Shown: positions 7,456 through 14,719 of the stretch, piece by piece
How the letters are laid out: the number at the start of each line of letters is the position of its first letter
Position numbering within the stretch: the first letter of the stretch is position 1
Assembly: GCA_036841525.1 (NCBI GenBank)
Contig: DAITVZ010000013.1
Coordinates: forward strand, 1 to 64,000
Direction: 5' to 3'
Length of the DNA: 64,000 nucleotides
From: JAAYEA01 sp012689325
Lineage (GTDB): Bacteria; Chloroflexota; Anaerolineae; JAAYEA01
Position numbers and translations under genes: made by a program
Notes under the pieces: generated by a model
Database searches by the model: none
Told to the model about the DNA's origin: nothing
Seen by the model: the letters and a program-made list of their open reading frames with translations, nothing else

Positions 7456-8829
7456 ATGACAGGGATCGGCGCATCACGCGCCAGCGAGCTGCGCGAGGAT
7501 TTCGACAAGGTCTTGCGCGTGCTGGAGCGTTACGATACGGTGGACAAGGACTTGGCCGTGCCGACGCGCGAGTACATTCGCCGCCAGCGGCTGGTGCAGC
7601 AAGAGCTGGCCCGGCGCGATCTCCAGGTGGGGTTCGTCTTTTCCGACGAGCATTATGACGGCGACGTCCCCTACCTGGGCGGCAACACCAACGTCAGCAT
7701 CGAGCAGGTGGCCGGGGCCCTCGGCGCCACCGGCTTTCACATCATCGCCGGGCTGGAGGGCGGCTACGTCGCCGAGCAGCTCGCGCCCCGCGCGGGGGCC
7801 AAGGTCCACAAGGCCGAGCTCTTGCAGCTCGCCGACGAAAAGTACCCCATCAACGCCGAGCGGCTGGAGGACGTGCTGTCCGCCGCGGCGGGCGGCCCGG
7901 TGCGCCGCATCGGCCTGCTCACCCCCCGCCAGGTGGTCCCGGACGCCGTGGTGCGCTACCTGGAGCGCCTCGTCGGCGCCGAGAACGTGGTGGACGCCCA
8001 AGAGCTCTACTTCCGCATCAAGTATGAGAAATCCGACGCCGAGATGCGGCTCATTCGCGACGCCAACGCCATCGCCGACGCCATGATGCGCGCCATGCTG
8101 GCGGTGCTGCGGCCTGGCCTGCTGGAGACGCAGGTGGCGAGTTGGGGCTATTTCGTGGGCAAGGAGCTGGGCGCGGAGGAGAACGGCTGGGACATCATGG
8201 TGGGGTCCAACGTCGCCTGCCGCACCCTCATCGGCAAGGCGCTCAACCGCCCCATCGCCGCGGGCGATTATGTCCACCTGGGCGTGGCCCCCAAGCGCGA
8301 CGGGCTCAACTCGTGCATCCGCCGCTCGGCCATCGCCGTGCCCCGCCCCGAGCAGGTGACCCCCGAGCAGCGCTTCTGGTTCGACCTGGTGGAGGAGGCT
8401 TACCGCGTGGGCTATGACGCCTATTGCCGCGTCGCCGCCGAAAATCTCCCCGCCCGGGTGCAGGAGCAGGCGCTGGTGGACTATTTCCGCTTCCGCGCCG
8501 ACGAGGTGGCCGAGCGCCTGGGCCGGCCCGTCGCCCTGGAGCAGCAAAAGCCCTACACCGGCACCCACAACGGCGGCTACACCGAATGTCAAGAGTTCTA
8601 CGGGGCGATCACCCTCGATTCCGAGGCGCCGCTGGGCCGCCAGATCGTCACCATGCTCGACGTCGCCATCCGCGGCGTGGGCGACCGTTGGGACGACGTG
8701 GTGATCCCGGGGATGGATTACGTGGTGGTGGAAAACACCCTGGGCAAGTTCGGCAAGCGGGTGGAGTGCTTTAACAAGCTCCCGCTCAACGTGCAATCTC
8801 TCGTGGGCAACGTGGACGAGCTGGGGTAG
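7456..8829 (+). CDS. M24 (pita-bread) peptidase-like protein lacking the usual metal ligands
   Basis: A 457-residue two-domain protein resembling Xaa-Pro dipeptidases and creatinases: N-terminal creatinase-like domain (about 35-185), then an M24 fold. In the stretch DYVHLGVAPKRDGLNSC (271-287) the two aspartates that bind metal in M24 enzymes align with His274 and Cys287. The later region HNGGYTECQEF also differs from the usual GHGxGH block. It may therefore be a metal-independent hydrolase (creatinase-like) or a binding protein. The canonical homologue at 21428 provides an in-window comparison. ATG 7456 has AAGGAGG (7444-7450). Function inferred only at fold level. Confidence 0.75.
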   Translation: MTGIGASRASELREDFDKVLRVLERYDTVDKDLAVPTREYIRRQRLVQQELARRDLQVGFVFSDEHYDGDVPYLGGNTNVSIEQVAGALGATGFHIIAGLEGGYVAEQLAPRAGAKVHKAELLQLADEKYPINAERLEDVLSAAAGGPVRRIGLLTPRQVVPDAVVRYLERLVGAENVVDAQELYFRIKYEKSDAEMRLIRDANAIADAMMRAMLAVLRPGLLETQVASWGYFVGKELGAEENGWDIMVGSNVACRTLIGKALNRPIAAGDYVHLGVAPKRDGLNSCIRRSAIAVPRPEQVTPEQRFWFDLVEEAYRVGYDAYCRVAAENLPARVQEQALVDYFRFRADEVAERLGRPVALEQQKPYTGTHNGGYTECQEFYGAITLDSEAPLGRQIVTMLDVAIRGVGDRWDDVVIPGMDYVVVENTLGKFGKRVECFNKLPLNVQSLVGNVDELG

Positions 8830-8835
8830 GGTCGC

Positions 8836-9213
8836 CTACCCCACAAACCACACGTAGACGAGACCCGCGTGGACCAGCGTCGCCAGGATGAGCACCAGCC
8901 AGAACTCGCCCTGGCGCACCTTGTGGCGGAAGACGACCATCCCGGCCCAGCCGCCGAGGAACCCGCCGGCCAGCGCCAGGGCGTGCAGCACCAGCTTGGG
9001 CACGCGCCGCCCGTTCGAGACGGCCTGCCACTTGTCATAGCCGTAGAAAAGGAGCGTCACGCCGCTCCAGGCGGCCACCCAGGCGCCGTAGGGGTTCCAG
9101 GTGGTGCCGTAATAGAGCGCGAGAAAGGCGACCAGCCCCAGCGCGGCGGCGATGCCGCCATAGTAGGTGTAGGGCGAGTGGTAGGCATTGATACGACGGC
9201 GCGCAGGGGACAT
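8836..9213 (-). CDS. DUF1294 family small membrane protein
   Basis: A 125-residue protein with about four hydrophobic segments. The C-terminal half has the DUF1294 pattern RVPKLVLHALALAGGFLGG followed by FRHKVRQGEF. Function of the family is unknown. ATG 9213 is preferred over longer readings because GGAGG sits six bases upstream and a promoter lies outside it. It converges with the M24 gene (6 bases between stops) and is divergent from the lipase-like gene. Confidence 0.85.
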   Translation of the reverse strand: MSPARRRINAYHSPYTYYGGIAAALGLVAFLALYYGTTWNPYGAWVAAWSGVTLLFYGYDKWQAVSNGRRVPKLVLHALALAGGFLGGWAGMVVFRHKVRQGEFWLVLILATLVHAGLVYVWFVG

Positions 9214-9247
9214 GAGACCTCCAAGCATAGCGGTGCGAAGCGTCGAG

Positions 9248-9276
9248 AGTGTAGCATGGATTACCCCGCCGGTCAA
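9248..9276 (-). promoter_or_regulatory. Predicted promoter of the DUF1294 gene
   Basis: On the reverse strand TTGACC (9271-9276) and TACACT (9248-9253) are spaced by 17 bases. The -10 is 34 bases upstream of the start codon at 9213. Confidence 0.55.
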
Positions 9277-9344
9277 GGCGGGACCGCCAGCGCCGGGACA
9301 CGCGCTGGCCCGTTCTTTATATCACGCAACGGCAAAGGAGCACT

Positions 9345-10178
9345 GTGCAGCACATCGAGGGCGAGTTCCGGGGCGCGCGCGGCGCCCGCATCTACTATCA
9401 GGCCTGGCTGCCGGAGGGCGAGCCCAAGGCGGCGATCCTGGTCGTCCACGGGCTGGGCGAGCATTCCGGGCGCTACATGAACGTGGTCAACCACCTGGTC
9501 CCGCTGGGTTACGCGATCTATGGCCTCGACCATCTGGGCCACGGCAAGTCCGACGGCGCGCGCGAGATGGTGGAGCGCTTTGAGGATTTCACCGGCACGG
9601 TGGCCATCTATCGCGAGATGATCAAGGGCTGGCAGCCCGGCACGCCGCTCTTCCTCCTCGGCCACAGCATGGGCGGCCTCATCGCCACCTATCACCTGCT
9701 GGACGAGCGGGACGGCTACCGCGGCGCGATCATCTCGGCGCCAGCCATCAAGGTGGCCGACAACATCTCGCCCGCCACCATCGTCATGGGCAAGGTCCTC
9801 TCCAAGGTCGCTCCCAAGGCGGGCGTGCTGGCGCTGGACGCCGCCGGCATCTGCCGCGACCCGGCGGTGGTCGAGGCTTATGTCAATGACCCGCTGGTCC
9901 ACCACACCAAGACCCCCGCCCGGCTGGCCGCCGAGATGCTGCGAGCCATGCAGCGGGTGACGGCGGAGGTGCACAAGATCGACCTCCCCTTCCTCGTGCT
10001 GCAGGGCGCCGACGACCGGCTCGTGGATCCGGGGGGCGCGCGCCTGCTCTACGAGGGCGCCAGCTCGGCGGACAAGACCAGCCGGGTGTACGAGGGGTGC
10101 TATCACGAGGTGTTCAACGAGCCGGAGCGCGACCAGGTCCTCCGCGACGTGGAGGCCTGGCTCGCCGCGCGGATCTGA
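9345..10178 (+). CDS. Alpha/beta hydrolase, monoacylglycerol lipase-like
   Basis: A 277-residue serine hydrolase related to monoglyceride lipase. VHGLGEHSGRY (34-44) forms the oxyanion region, LDHLGHGKSDG is the family block, and Ser108 in GHSMGG is the nucleophile. The acid is probably in QGADDRLVDP and the base His in CYHEVFNEP near the C-terminus. It starts at GTG 9345 preceded by AAAGGAG. Predicted to cleave monoacylglycerols or similar esters in the cytoplasm; no signal peptide is visible. A convergent terminator follows. Confidence 0.9.
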   Translation: MQHIEGEFRGARGARIYYQAWLPEGEPKAAILVVHGLGEHSGRYMNVVNHLVPLGYAIYGLDHLGHGKSDGAREMVERFEDFTGTVAIYREMIKGWQPGTPLFLLGHSMGGLIATYHLLDERDGYRGAIISAPAIKVADNISPATIVMGKVLSKVAPKAGVLALDAAGICRDPAVVEAYVNDPLVHHTKTPARLAAEMLRAMQRVTAEVHKIDLPFLVLQGADDRLVDPGGARLLYEGASSADKTSRVYEGCYHEVFNEPERDQVLRDVEAWLAARI

Positions 10179-10189
10179 GCGGCAAAGAA

Positions 10190-10220
10190 AAGGGCCCCCG
10201 AGCTTGGCTCGGAGGCCCTT
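10190..10220. terminator. Bidirectional rho-independent terminator
   Basis: A 14-bp stem with one mismatch (AAGGGCCCCCGAGC / GCTCGGAGGCCCTT) lies between the convergent lipase-like gene and the reverse-strand membrane protein gene. Reading in reverse, it is followed by TTTTCTTT. Confidence 0.8.
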
Positions 10221-10226
10221 GGTTCT

Positions 10227-10613
10227 CTAGACTTCGGCCTCGAAGGCCTCTTTGGCCTCCGGCGTCAGCAGATACCAGATGATCAGCCCGCCGATGACGG
10301 TGCCGACGGGGACGTTAAAGAGCCCCAAGGCCGCCAGGACCACGGCCGTCCAGCGGGCCCAGTTCTTTTGCGCCAGCAGCCCCCAGCCCACCACCACATG
10401 GACGATGGCGATGACCACCAGGACGGCGATGATCACGCCCAGGATCGAGCTGCCGATGATCAGGTCTTCCCCCACCGCGCTCAGCACCACCGCCACCAGG
10501 CCGATGCCCACCGCGAGCGCCCCCAGCAGGAAAAGCGCCGCGCTCACGAATTGATAGATGCCGATCACCGTCACCATGTCGGGACGTTTCTTGAGAACCG
10601 CTTGCTCTGCCAT
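10227..10613 (-). CDS. Small multi-pass membrane protein (paralogue A)
   Basis: A 128-residue integral membrane protein of unknown function with hydrophobic segments at about 15-43, 52-78 and 90-116. It shares LLAQKNWARW, PVGTVIGG and WYLLTPEAKEAF with the next gene upstream (10658), so the two are tandem duplicates of equal length. A short polar N-terminus (KKRPDMVTVIGIYQ) is also shared. Upstream sequence contains GAAAGGAGCGG before ATG 10613. The pair lies 44 bases apart on one strand and is likely cotranscribed. Confidence 0.75.
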   Translation of the reverse strand: MAEQAVLKKRPDMVTVIGIYQFVSAALFLLGALAVGIGLVAVVLSAVGEDLIIGSSILGVIIAVLVVIAIVHVVVGWGLLAQKNWARWTAVVLAALGLFNVPVGTVIGGLIIWYLLTPEAKEAFEAEV

Positions 10614-10657
10614 GTTAACCGCTCCTTTCAGCGTGACTCAGGCCCGCGCCAGCGGGC

Positions 10658-11044
10658 TCACTCGGCGCCAAAGGCCTCTTGGGCCTCCGGCGTCAACAGG
10701 TACCAGATCTCGATGGCGCCCACCACCGTCCCGATGGGCAGCTTGGGCAACGCGAGGATGCCGAGGACCAGCGCCAGCCAGCGCGCCCAGTTCTTGAGCG
10801 CAAAGAGCCCCAGGCTGGTCGCGACGTTCACCGCGCAGAACGCCAGAAAGACCAGCATCACCAGCCCCAGCACCAGCGGCGCGATGATCGCGTCCGTGCC
10901 CGTCGCCTCCAGGAGCGCCACCACCAGGCCGAAGCCCACAGCCAGCACGCCTAGCAGCCACAGCGCCGCCACCAGCAGATGATAGATGGCGATGAGCGTC
11001 ACCAGGTCCGGACGGCGGCGCTGCTTGACCCGATATTCGGACAT
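10658..11044 (-). CDS. Small multi-pass membrane protein (paralogue B)
   Basis: A 128-residue membrane protein paralogous to the gene at 10227, with the same order of conserved words: RRPDLVTLIAIYHLL, LFALKNWARW, LPIGTVVG and WYLLTPEAQEAF. ATG 11044 is chosen because AAAGGAGG is correctly placed ahead of it and because it makes the two paralogues equal in length. Function unknown. Confidence 0.75.
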   Translation of the reverse strand: MSEYRVKQRRRPDLVTLIAIYHLLVAALWLLGVLAVGFGLVVALLEATGTDAIIAPLVLGLVMLVFLAFCAVNVATSLGLFALKNWARWLALVLGILALPKLPIGTVVGAIEIWYLLTPEAQEAFGAE

Positions 11045-11147
11045 CGGTATGCCTCCTTTGCCTCTGTCATTCCCAAGACCAATATAGCGCATCCCTCGCG
11101 CTATGTCAAGTCCCGCACGGCGATCAGCAGGGTCTATGCAAAGTCGC

Positions 11148-11277
11148 GCTCGGCGATCAATCGCCGAGCTACAGGGCTGCGCCTGATGCTATCAGGCTTC
11201 GGATCTCACGCCACGGTGGCCCCACAAGCCCGATTCTATCGGGCGCTGCCGAGTAGCACGGTGACTCGTCGCCGTGC
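11148..11277. repeat. Cluster of short perfect hairpins in the intergenic region
   Basis: The 283-base gap between the SPFH stop and the membrane protein start holds four separate hairpins: 11148-11169 (GCTCGGCGAT / ATCGCCGAGC), 11181-11197 (GCCTGAT / ATCAGGC), 11228-11244 (GCCCGAT / ATCGGGC) and about 11256-11277 (GCACGG / CCGTGC). The stems differ in sequence but are similar in architecture. No coding sequence is seen. Confidence 0.7.
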
Positions 11278-11327
11278 GGGGCGACGCGCCAAGGCGACTG
11301 AAGGCTATGCTCAAGCCCTGGTCCCAG

Positions 11328-12203
11328 CTACGCCTGCTCGCCCTCAGCGGCGGCAGGTTCCCCGGCCTCCGCGGCAGAGACCACGGCCGGCGCCGCGCCC
11401 ACCGGCAGGTCGCCCAAGAGCAGCGTGGGCGTGATGCCGTGCTCGGTGATGACCACCTTGGCGTTGTGGCGCAGCGCCCCCTCCGTCATCTCCATCTGCT
11501 TGAGGGTCTGGGCGTTGCCCTTGAAATAGGTCTCCGCCGCCTCGTTCACCAGCCGGATCGCCTCGGCCTTGCCCTCGGCCACCTTGATCGCCGCCTCCCG
11601 CTCGCCCTCGGCGCGCTGGATGCGGGCCAGTTTCTGCTGCTCCGCGGCCTCGAACTCGCCGGTGGCCAGCAGGCGCATGGCCCGCCGCTCCTGCTCGGCG
11701 GTCTTTTGCTTGTGCATCGCCCGCTTGATGTCCTCCGGCGGGTCGATGAGCATAATCTCCACCTTGCTCACCTGCAAGCCCCACTCCTCGGTGAACGAGT
11801 TCAGCACCTCTCGCAGGTTGCTGGCGATGGACTCGCGGGCCACCAGGCTCTCGTCCAGCGTCAGGTGGCCGAACTCTTGCCTGAGGTTGGTCATGGCGAG
11901 CTGGGTCACGGCGCGCTTCCAGTCATCGATGTTGTAAAAGGTCCGCTTGATCGAATCCTCGTCGGTGCGCGGGCGCACCCACATGATCCCGTCCACCATG
12001 ATCTCCACGTTGTCCTTGGTGATCACCGACTGGGGCTTGATGTCCATGGTGTGCTCGCGGACGTCGCGCACCCGCACGATCTGCAGGATCGGGAGCTGAA
12101 AGCCCAGCCCGGGCATGACGAAACGCGAGTACTTGCCCAGCGTCTCCTGGATACCCCGCTCGTAGGGGCGCAGGGTAAAGATCGGGAACGCAATGGTCCT
12201 CAT
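11328..12203 (-). CDS. SPFH/Band 7 domain protein (stomatin/prohibitin-like)
   Basis: A 291-residue SPFH-domain protein. The Band 7 domain spans about residues 10-190 and is followed by a charged helical region rich in Glu, Ala and Gln (about 185-255, EQERRAMRLLATGEFEAAEQQ), typical of oligomerising flotillin-like proteins. Unlike stomatins, the N-terminus shows no clear membrane hairpin, so membrane association may be peripheral. The tail is Ala/Glu-rich. ATG 12203 has GGGGAG upstream. Family members scaffold membrane microdomains or chaperone proteases; no NfeD or protease partner is adjacent. Confidence 0.85.
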   Translation of the reverse strand: MRTIAFPIFTLRPYERGIQETLGKYSRFVMPGLGFQLPILQIVRVRDVREHTMDIKPQSVITKDNVEIMVDGIMWVRPRTDEDSIKRTFYNIDDWKRAVTQLAMTNLRQEFGHLTLDESLVARESIASNLREVLNSFTEEWGLQVSKVEIMLIDPPEDIKRAMHKQKTAEQERRAMRLLATGEFEAAEQQKLARIQRAEGEREAAIKVAEGKAEAIRLVNEAAETYFKGNAQTLKQMEMTEGALRHNAKVVITEHGITPTLLLGDLPVGAAPAVVSAAEAGEPAAAEGEQA

Positions 12204-12343
12204 CGTGGATTCTCCCCGCCGGATCAGCCGCCGGCGCGGCGACCTCGCAGCCGCCAACGAACGCGGGCGACGCTCGCCCCGTTCACCTATCTCTACGCGC
12301 CAGGGGCACAAGAGTTTCGCGCCAGACCGAAGACGCGCGCTAT

Positions 12344-12372
12344 TTGACTGGCCGGCGACTTGGCGGTATAGT
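12344..12372 (+). promoter_or_regulatory. Predicted promoter of the Doc toxin-antitoxin operon
   Basis: TTGACT (12344-12349), 17-base spacer, TATAGT (12367-12372), about 80 bases upstream of the antitoxin start. The spacing is optimal. I see no convincing operator palindrome. Confidence 0.6.
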
Positions 12373-12451
12373 AGAGTCAGATGGTGGATGCGGATGGCTT
12401 AGTTAGGTAGGTACTCGTCGCACAAGCCTCGGCATCCGGGAGGATGAGAGC

Positions 12452-12652
12452 ATGGCCCGGAATCACGGAATGAACAACGTGCTGCGACCAGAGCCTCCGG
12501 CTGCGTCTCAAGATCACCCGAACGGGCTAGAGGAGCTGGCCCTAGAGGTGGACACAGAAGCTTTAGAGAGTTCGGAAGCACCTTGGGCCGAAACCATTGA
12601 ATACATCTTGAGAAAGCGCCCAGAGACTTGGCAGAGACTGGCGGAGCTCTAG
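12452..12652 (+). CDS. Putative antitoxin of the Doc pair
   Basis: A 66-residue acidic protein preceding the Doc-like toxin with a 25-base overlap. I do not recognise a DNA-binding domain. The C-terminal segment TIEYILRKRPETWQRLAEL (about 48-66) looks like an amphipathic helix that could occupy the toxin groove, as antitoxin tails do. GGGAGGATGAGAGC precedes ATG 12452. The antitoxin role rests on position, size and coupling, not on homology. Confidence 0.6.
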   Translation: MARNHGMNNVLRPEPPAASQDHPNGLEELALEVDTEALESSEAPWAETIEYILRKRPETWQRLAEL

Positions 12653-13062
12653 AGTTACCACGCTATCGCGACATCCTCAATCTCAACCGCCGTCACATCG
12701 AAACAACGGGCGGGGAGTGGGTTGCGCCCGATAATGTTAGGAACGCAGGCAGCCTCAGGTGGGTGCTGGAAGCCATCCAGCACCCGCTTTTCGGGTCGCA
12801 GCGGTACCCCACCTTGGCTGAAAAGGCGGCATTGCTGGCCTGGATCATTATCGATGGTCACGTGTTCTTTGACGGCTGCAAACGAACTGGCATGGCCGCG
12901 CTCGAAATGGTGCTGTGGCGTAACGGCTACGAACTCCAAGCCAGTGGGGACCAGATCATCGAGATCGCACTCCGAATCGCGAGACGTGCCGAGGAACCCT
13001 TCAGCCTCGACGAGTTGATAGCCTGGGTCAGGGCAAGCATTCGCCGCTGGCCCGGGAGCTAG
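12628..13062 (+). CDS. doc: Doc/Fic-family toxin (death-on-curing)
   Basis: A 144-residue Fic-fold protein of the Doc group. The catalytic loop reads HVFFDGCKRTG against the usual HxFxDGNKR; the histidine, the phosphate-binding Lys-Arg and the Asp-Gly are kept but Asn is replaced by Cys. Doc phosphorylates EF-Tu in the known system. YPTLAEKAALLAW is the other family block. The most likely start is TTG 12628 inside the upstream gene, since there is no later start before the conserved region. GC content appears lower than in neighbouring operons, consistent with a mobile cassette. Confidence 0.85.
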   Translation: MAETGGALELPRYRDILNLNRRHIETTGGEWVAPDNVRNAGSLRWVLEAIQHPLFGSQRYPTLAEKAALLAWIIIDGHVFFDGCKRTGMAALEMVLWRNGYELQASGDQIIEIALRIARRAEEPFSLDELIAWVRASIRRWPGS

Positions 13063-13068
13063 AGCCCC

Positions 13069-13800
13069 CTACGCGCCGCGCAGCACCGCCGCCTCGAACA
13101 CCGGCCCATCCCGGCAGACCAGCCGGTCGCCGCAATGGCAGTTGCCGCAAACCCCCAGCCCGCAGCGCATGGTCCGCTCCAGGCTGACCTGGCAGGGCAG
13201 CCCCGCCGCCTCCGTCGCCCCGGCCAGCGCCCGCAGCATCCCCTCCGGCCCGCAGGCATAGACCGCCTCCGGCCAGCGCCCGTCGATGTACGCCCGCGCC
13301 GCCGCCAGCGCCGTGCCATGGTACCCCCGCGAGCCATCGTCCGTCGCCACGATCACCTGCGCGCCCAGCTCGGCCAGCCGCCAATCCAGCATCAACTGCC
13401 CCGCCGTCCGCGCGCCGATCACGGCGATCACCTGGTCGCCCCGCGCCATCGCCCGCTCCGCCAGCAGCGTCAGCGAGGCGATCCCGCTTCCGCCGCCCAC
13501 CAGCAGATGGCGGCTCCCCGCTAGGGCGAACCCATGCCCCAGCGGCCCGCGGACCCACAGCCGGTCGCCCGGTTGCCGCGCGCAGAGCGCCCGCGAAAAA
13601 GGCCCCACCTCCGCCACCGTCAGGCTCAGGGGGTCGTCGTCCATGATGGTGTAGGGCCGCTCCTCCACCCCCGGCAGCCAGGCCATCACGAACTGCCCCG
13701 GCTCGGCGGGCAGCGCCCCGTCCAAAACAAGCGTGCAGCCGGCGTCCCCCTCGCGGACGACCCGCGCCACCCGCAAGGCCCGATGCGTGCTATCGCCCAT
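13069..13800 (-). CDS. pyrK: Dihydroorotate dehydrogenase B, electron transfer subunit
   Basis: A 243-residue iron-sulfur flavoprotein that passes electrons from PyrD to NAD+. It has an N-terminal FAD-binding barrel (ERPYTIMDDD), an NAD-binding domain (LLVGGGSGIASLTLLAE) and a C-terminal [2Fe-2S] cluster motif RCGLGVCGNCHCGDRLVC. ATG 13800 overlaps the pyrD end by 11 bases; the longer reading would lie wholly inside pyrD. It is the last gene of the pyr operon and pairs with the type 1B dehydrogenase encoded just upstream. Confidence 0.93.
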   Translation of the reverse strand: MGDSTHRALRVARVVREGDAGCTLVLDGALPAEPGQFVMAWLPGVEERPYTIMDDDPLSLTVAEVGPFSRALCARQPGDRLWVRGPLGHGFALAGSRHLLVGGGSGIASLTLLAERAMARGDQVIAVIGARTAGQLMLDWRLAELGAQVIVATDDGSRGYHGTALAAARAYIDGRWPEAVYACGPEGMLRALAGATEAAGLPCQVSLERTMRCGLGVCGNCHCGDRLVCRDGPVFEAAVLRGA

Positions 13801-14719
13801 GCGCCGCCCCCCTGATCTCCTCCAGGCTGGCAATCCCCTCCTCGGCCATCAGCGCCTCCAGCTCGCCCAGGATTCTCCCGAACACCGCCTCGCCCTCGCC
13901 ATAGAGCGCCGAGCCCAGCCCCACCGCCGTGGCCCCGGCCATCACCATCTGCAGCGCGTCCTCCCCGCTCGATACTCCGCCGGTGCCGATGATCGGCAGG
14001 TCCACCGCCGCGGCGATGTCATAGACGCAGCGCACGGCGATGGGCCGCAGCGCCGCCCCCGAGACGCCCCCCGCTCGGTTGGCCAGCACCGGCCGCCGCG
14101 CCCGCACGTCGATGACCATCCCCGGCCCCAGCGTGTTCACCGCGGTGATCCCGTCGGCGCCGGCGTCGGCCACCGCCCGCGCCACCGCCGCCAGGTCGGG
14201 CGCGTTGGGCGAGAGCTTGACCAGGACCCGCCCCCCATAGGCCGCCCGCGCCGCCGCCGTCACCTGCGCCGCCGCCGCGGGGTCCAGCGCGAACGGCTTG
14301 CCAAACTCGTCCTCCACGTTGGGGCACGAGATGTTCAGCTCGATGAAATCCGGCCCGGCCTCGGCCACCAGCGCCACCGCCGCCACGAAATCGGCGACGC
14401 TGTGCCCAAAGACGCTGGCGATCAGCGCGGCGCCGAGGGGCGCCAGCTCGGCCTTGGCCTGCCGCAGGATCGCCCGCTCCTCCGCCGCGCCGGGGTTGGC
14501 CAACCCCACCGCGTTGATCAGCCCGCCGCCCCAATCCAGCACCGTGGGGTTGGGGTGGCCCTGCCGCGGGTGCAGGCTGCACGACTTGCTGGTGACCGCC
14601 CCCGCGCCGGCTCGCGCCGCCCGCGCCAGCGTCTCGGCGCAGCAGCCCCAGACGCCCGACGCCAGCACCAGCGGGCTCGGCAGCCGCGCGCCGCATAGGT
14701 CCACCGCGAGATCAACCAT
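13790..14719 (-). CDS. pyrD: Dihydroorotate dehydrogenase, catalytic subunit (type 1B)
   Basis: A 309-residue FMN TIM-barrel that oxidises dihydroorotate to orotate. LINAVGLANPG is the substrate loop; ELNISCPNVE carries the catalytic Cys base, marking class 1; GTGGVSSGEDA binds FMN phosphate. The presence of pyrK next door identifies it as the 1B heterotetrameric form that uses NAD+. The ATG at 14719 overlaps the pyrFE stop by 8 bases, indicating translational coupling. Confidence 0.95.
   Translation of the reverse strand: MVDLAVDLCGARLPSPLVLASGVWGCCAETLARAARAGAGAVTSKSCSLHPRQGHPNPTVLDWGGGLINAVGLANPGAAEERAILRQAKAELAPLGAALIASVFGHSVADFVAAVALVAEAGPDFIELNISCPNVEDEFGKPFALDPAAAAQVTAAARAAYGGRVLVKLSPNAPDLAAVARAVADAGADGITAVNTLGPGMVIDVRARRPVLANRAGGVSGAALRPIAVRCVYDIAAAVDLPIIGTGGVSSGEDALQMVMAGATAVGLGSALYGEGEAVFGRILGELEALMAEEGIASLEEIRGAAHGR

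Noticed and set aside
9345..9400. A longer start for the lipase-like gene upstream of 9345
   Set aside because: No in-frame start with an RBS before the GTG that has AAAGGAG.
11101..11300. CRISPR array in the hairpin block
   Set aside because: Stems are all different and spacing is irregular; no constant repeat and no cas genes.
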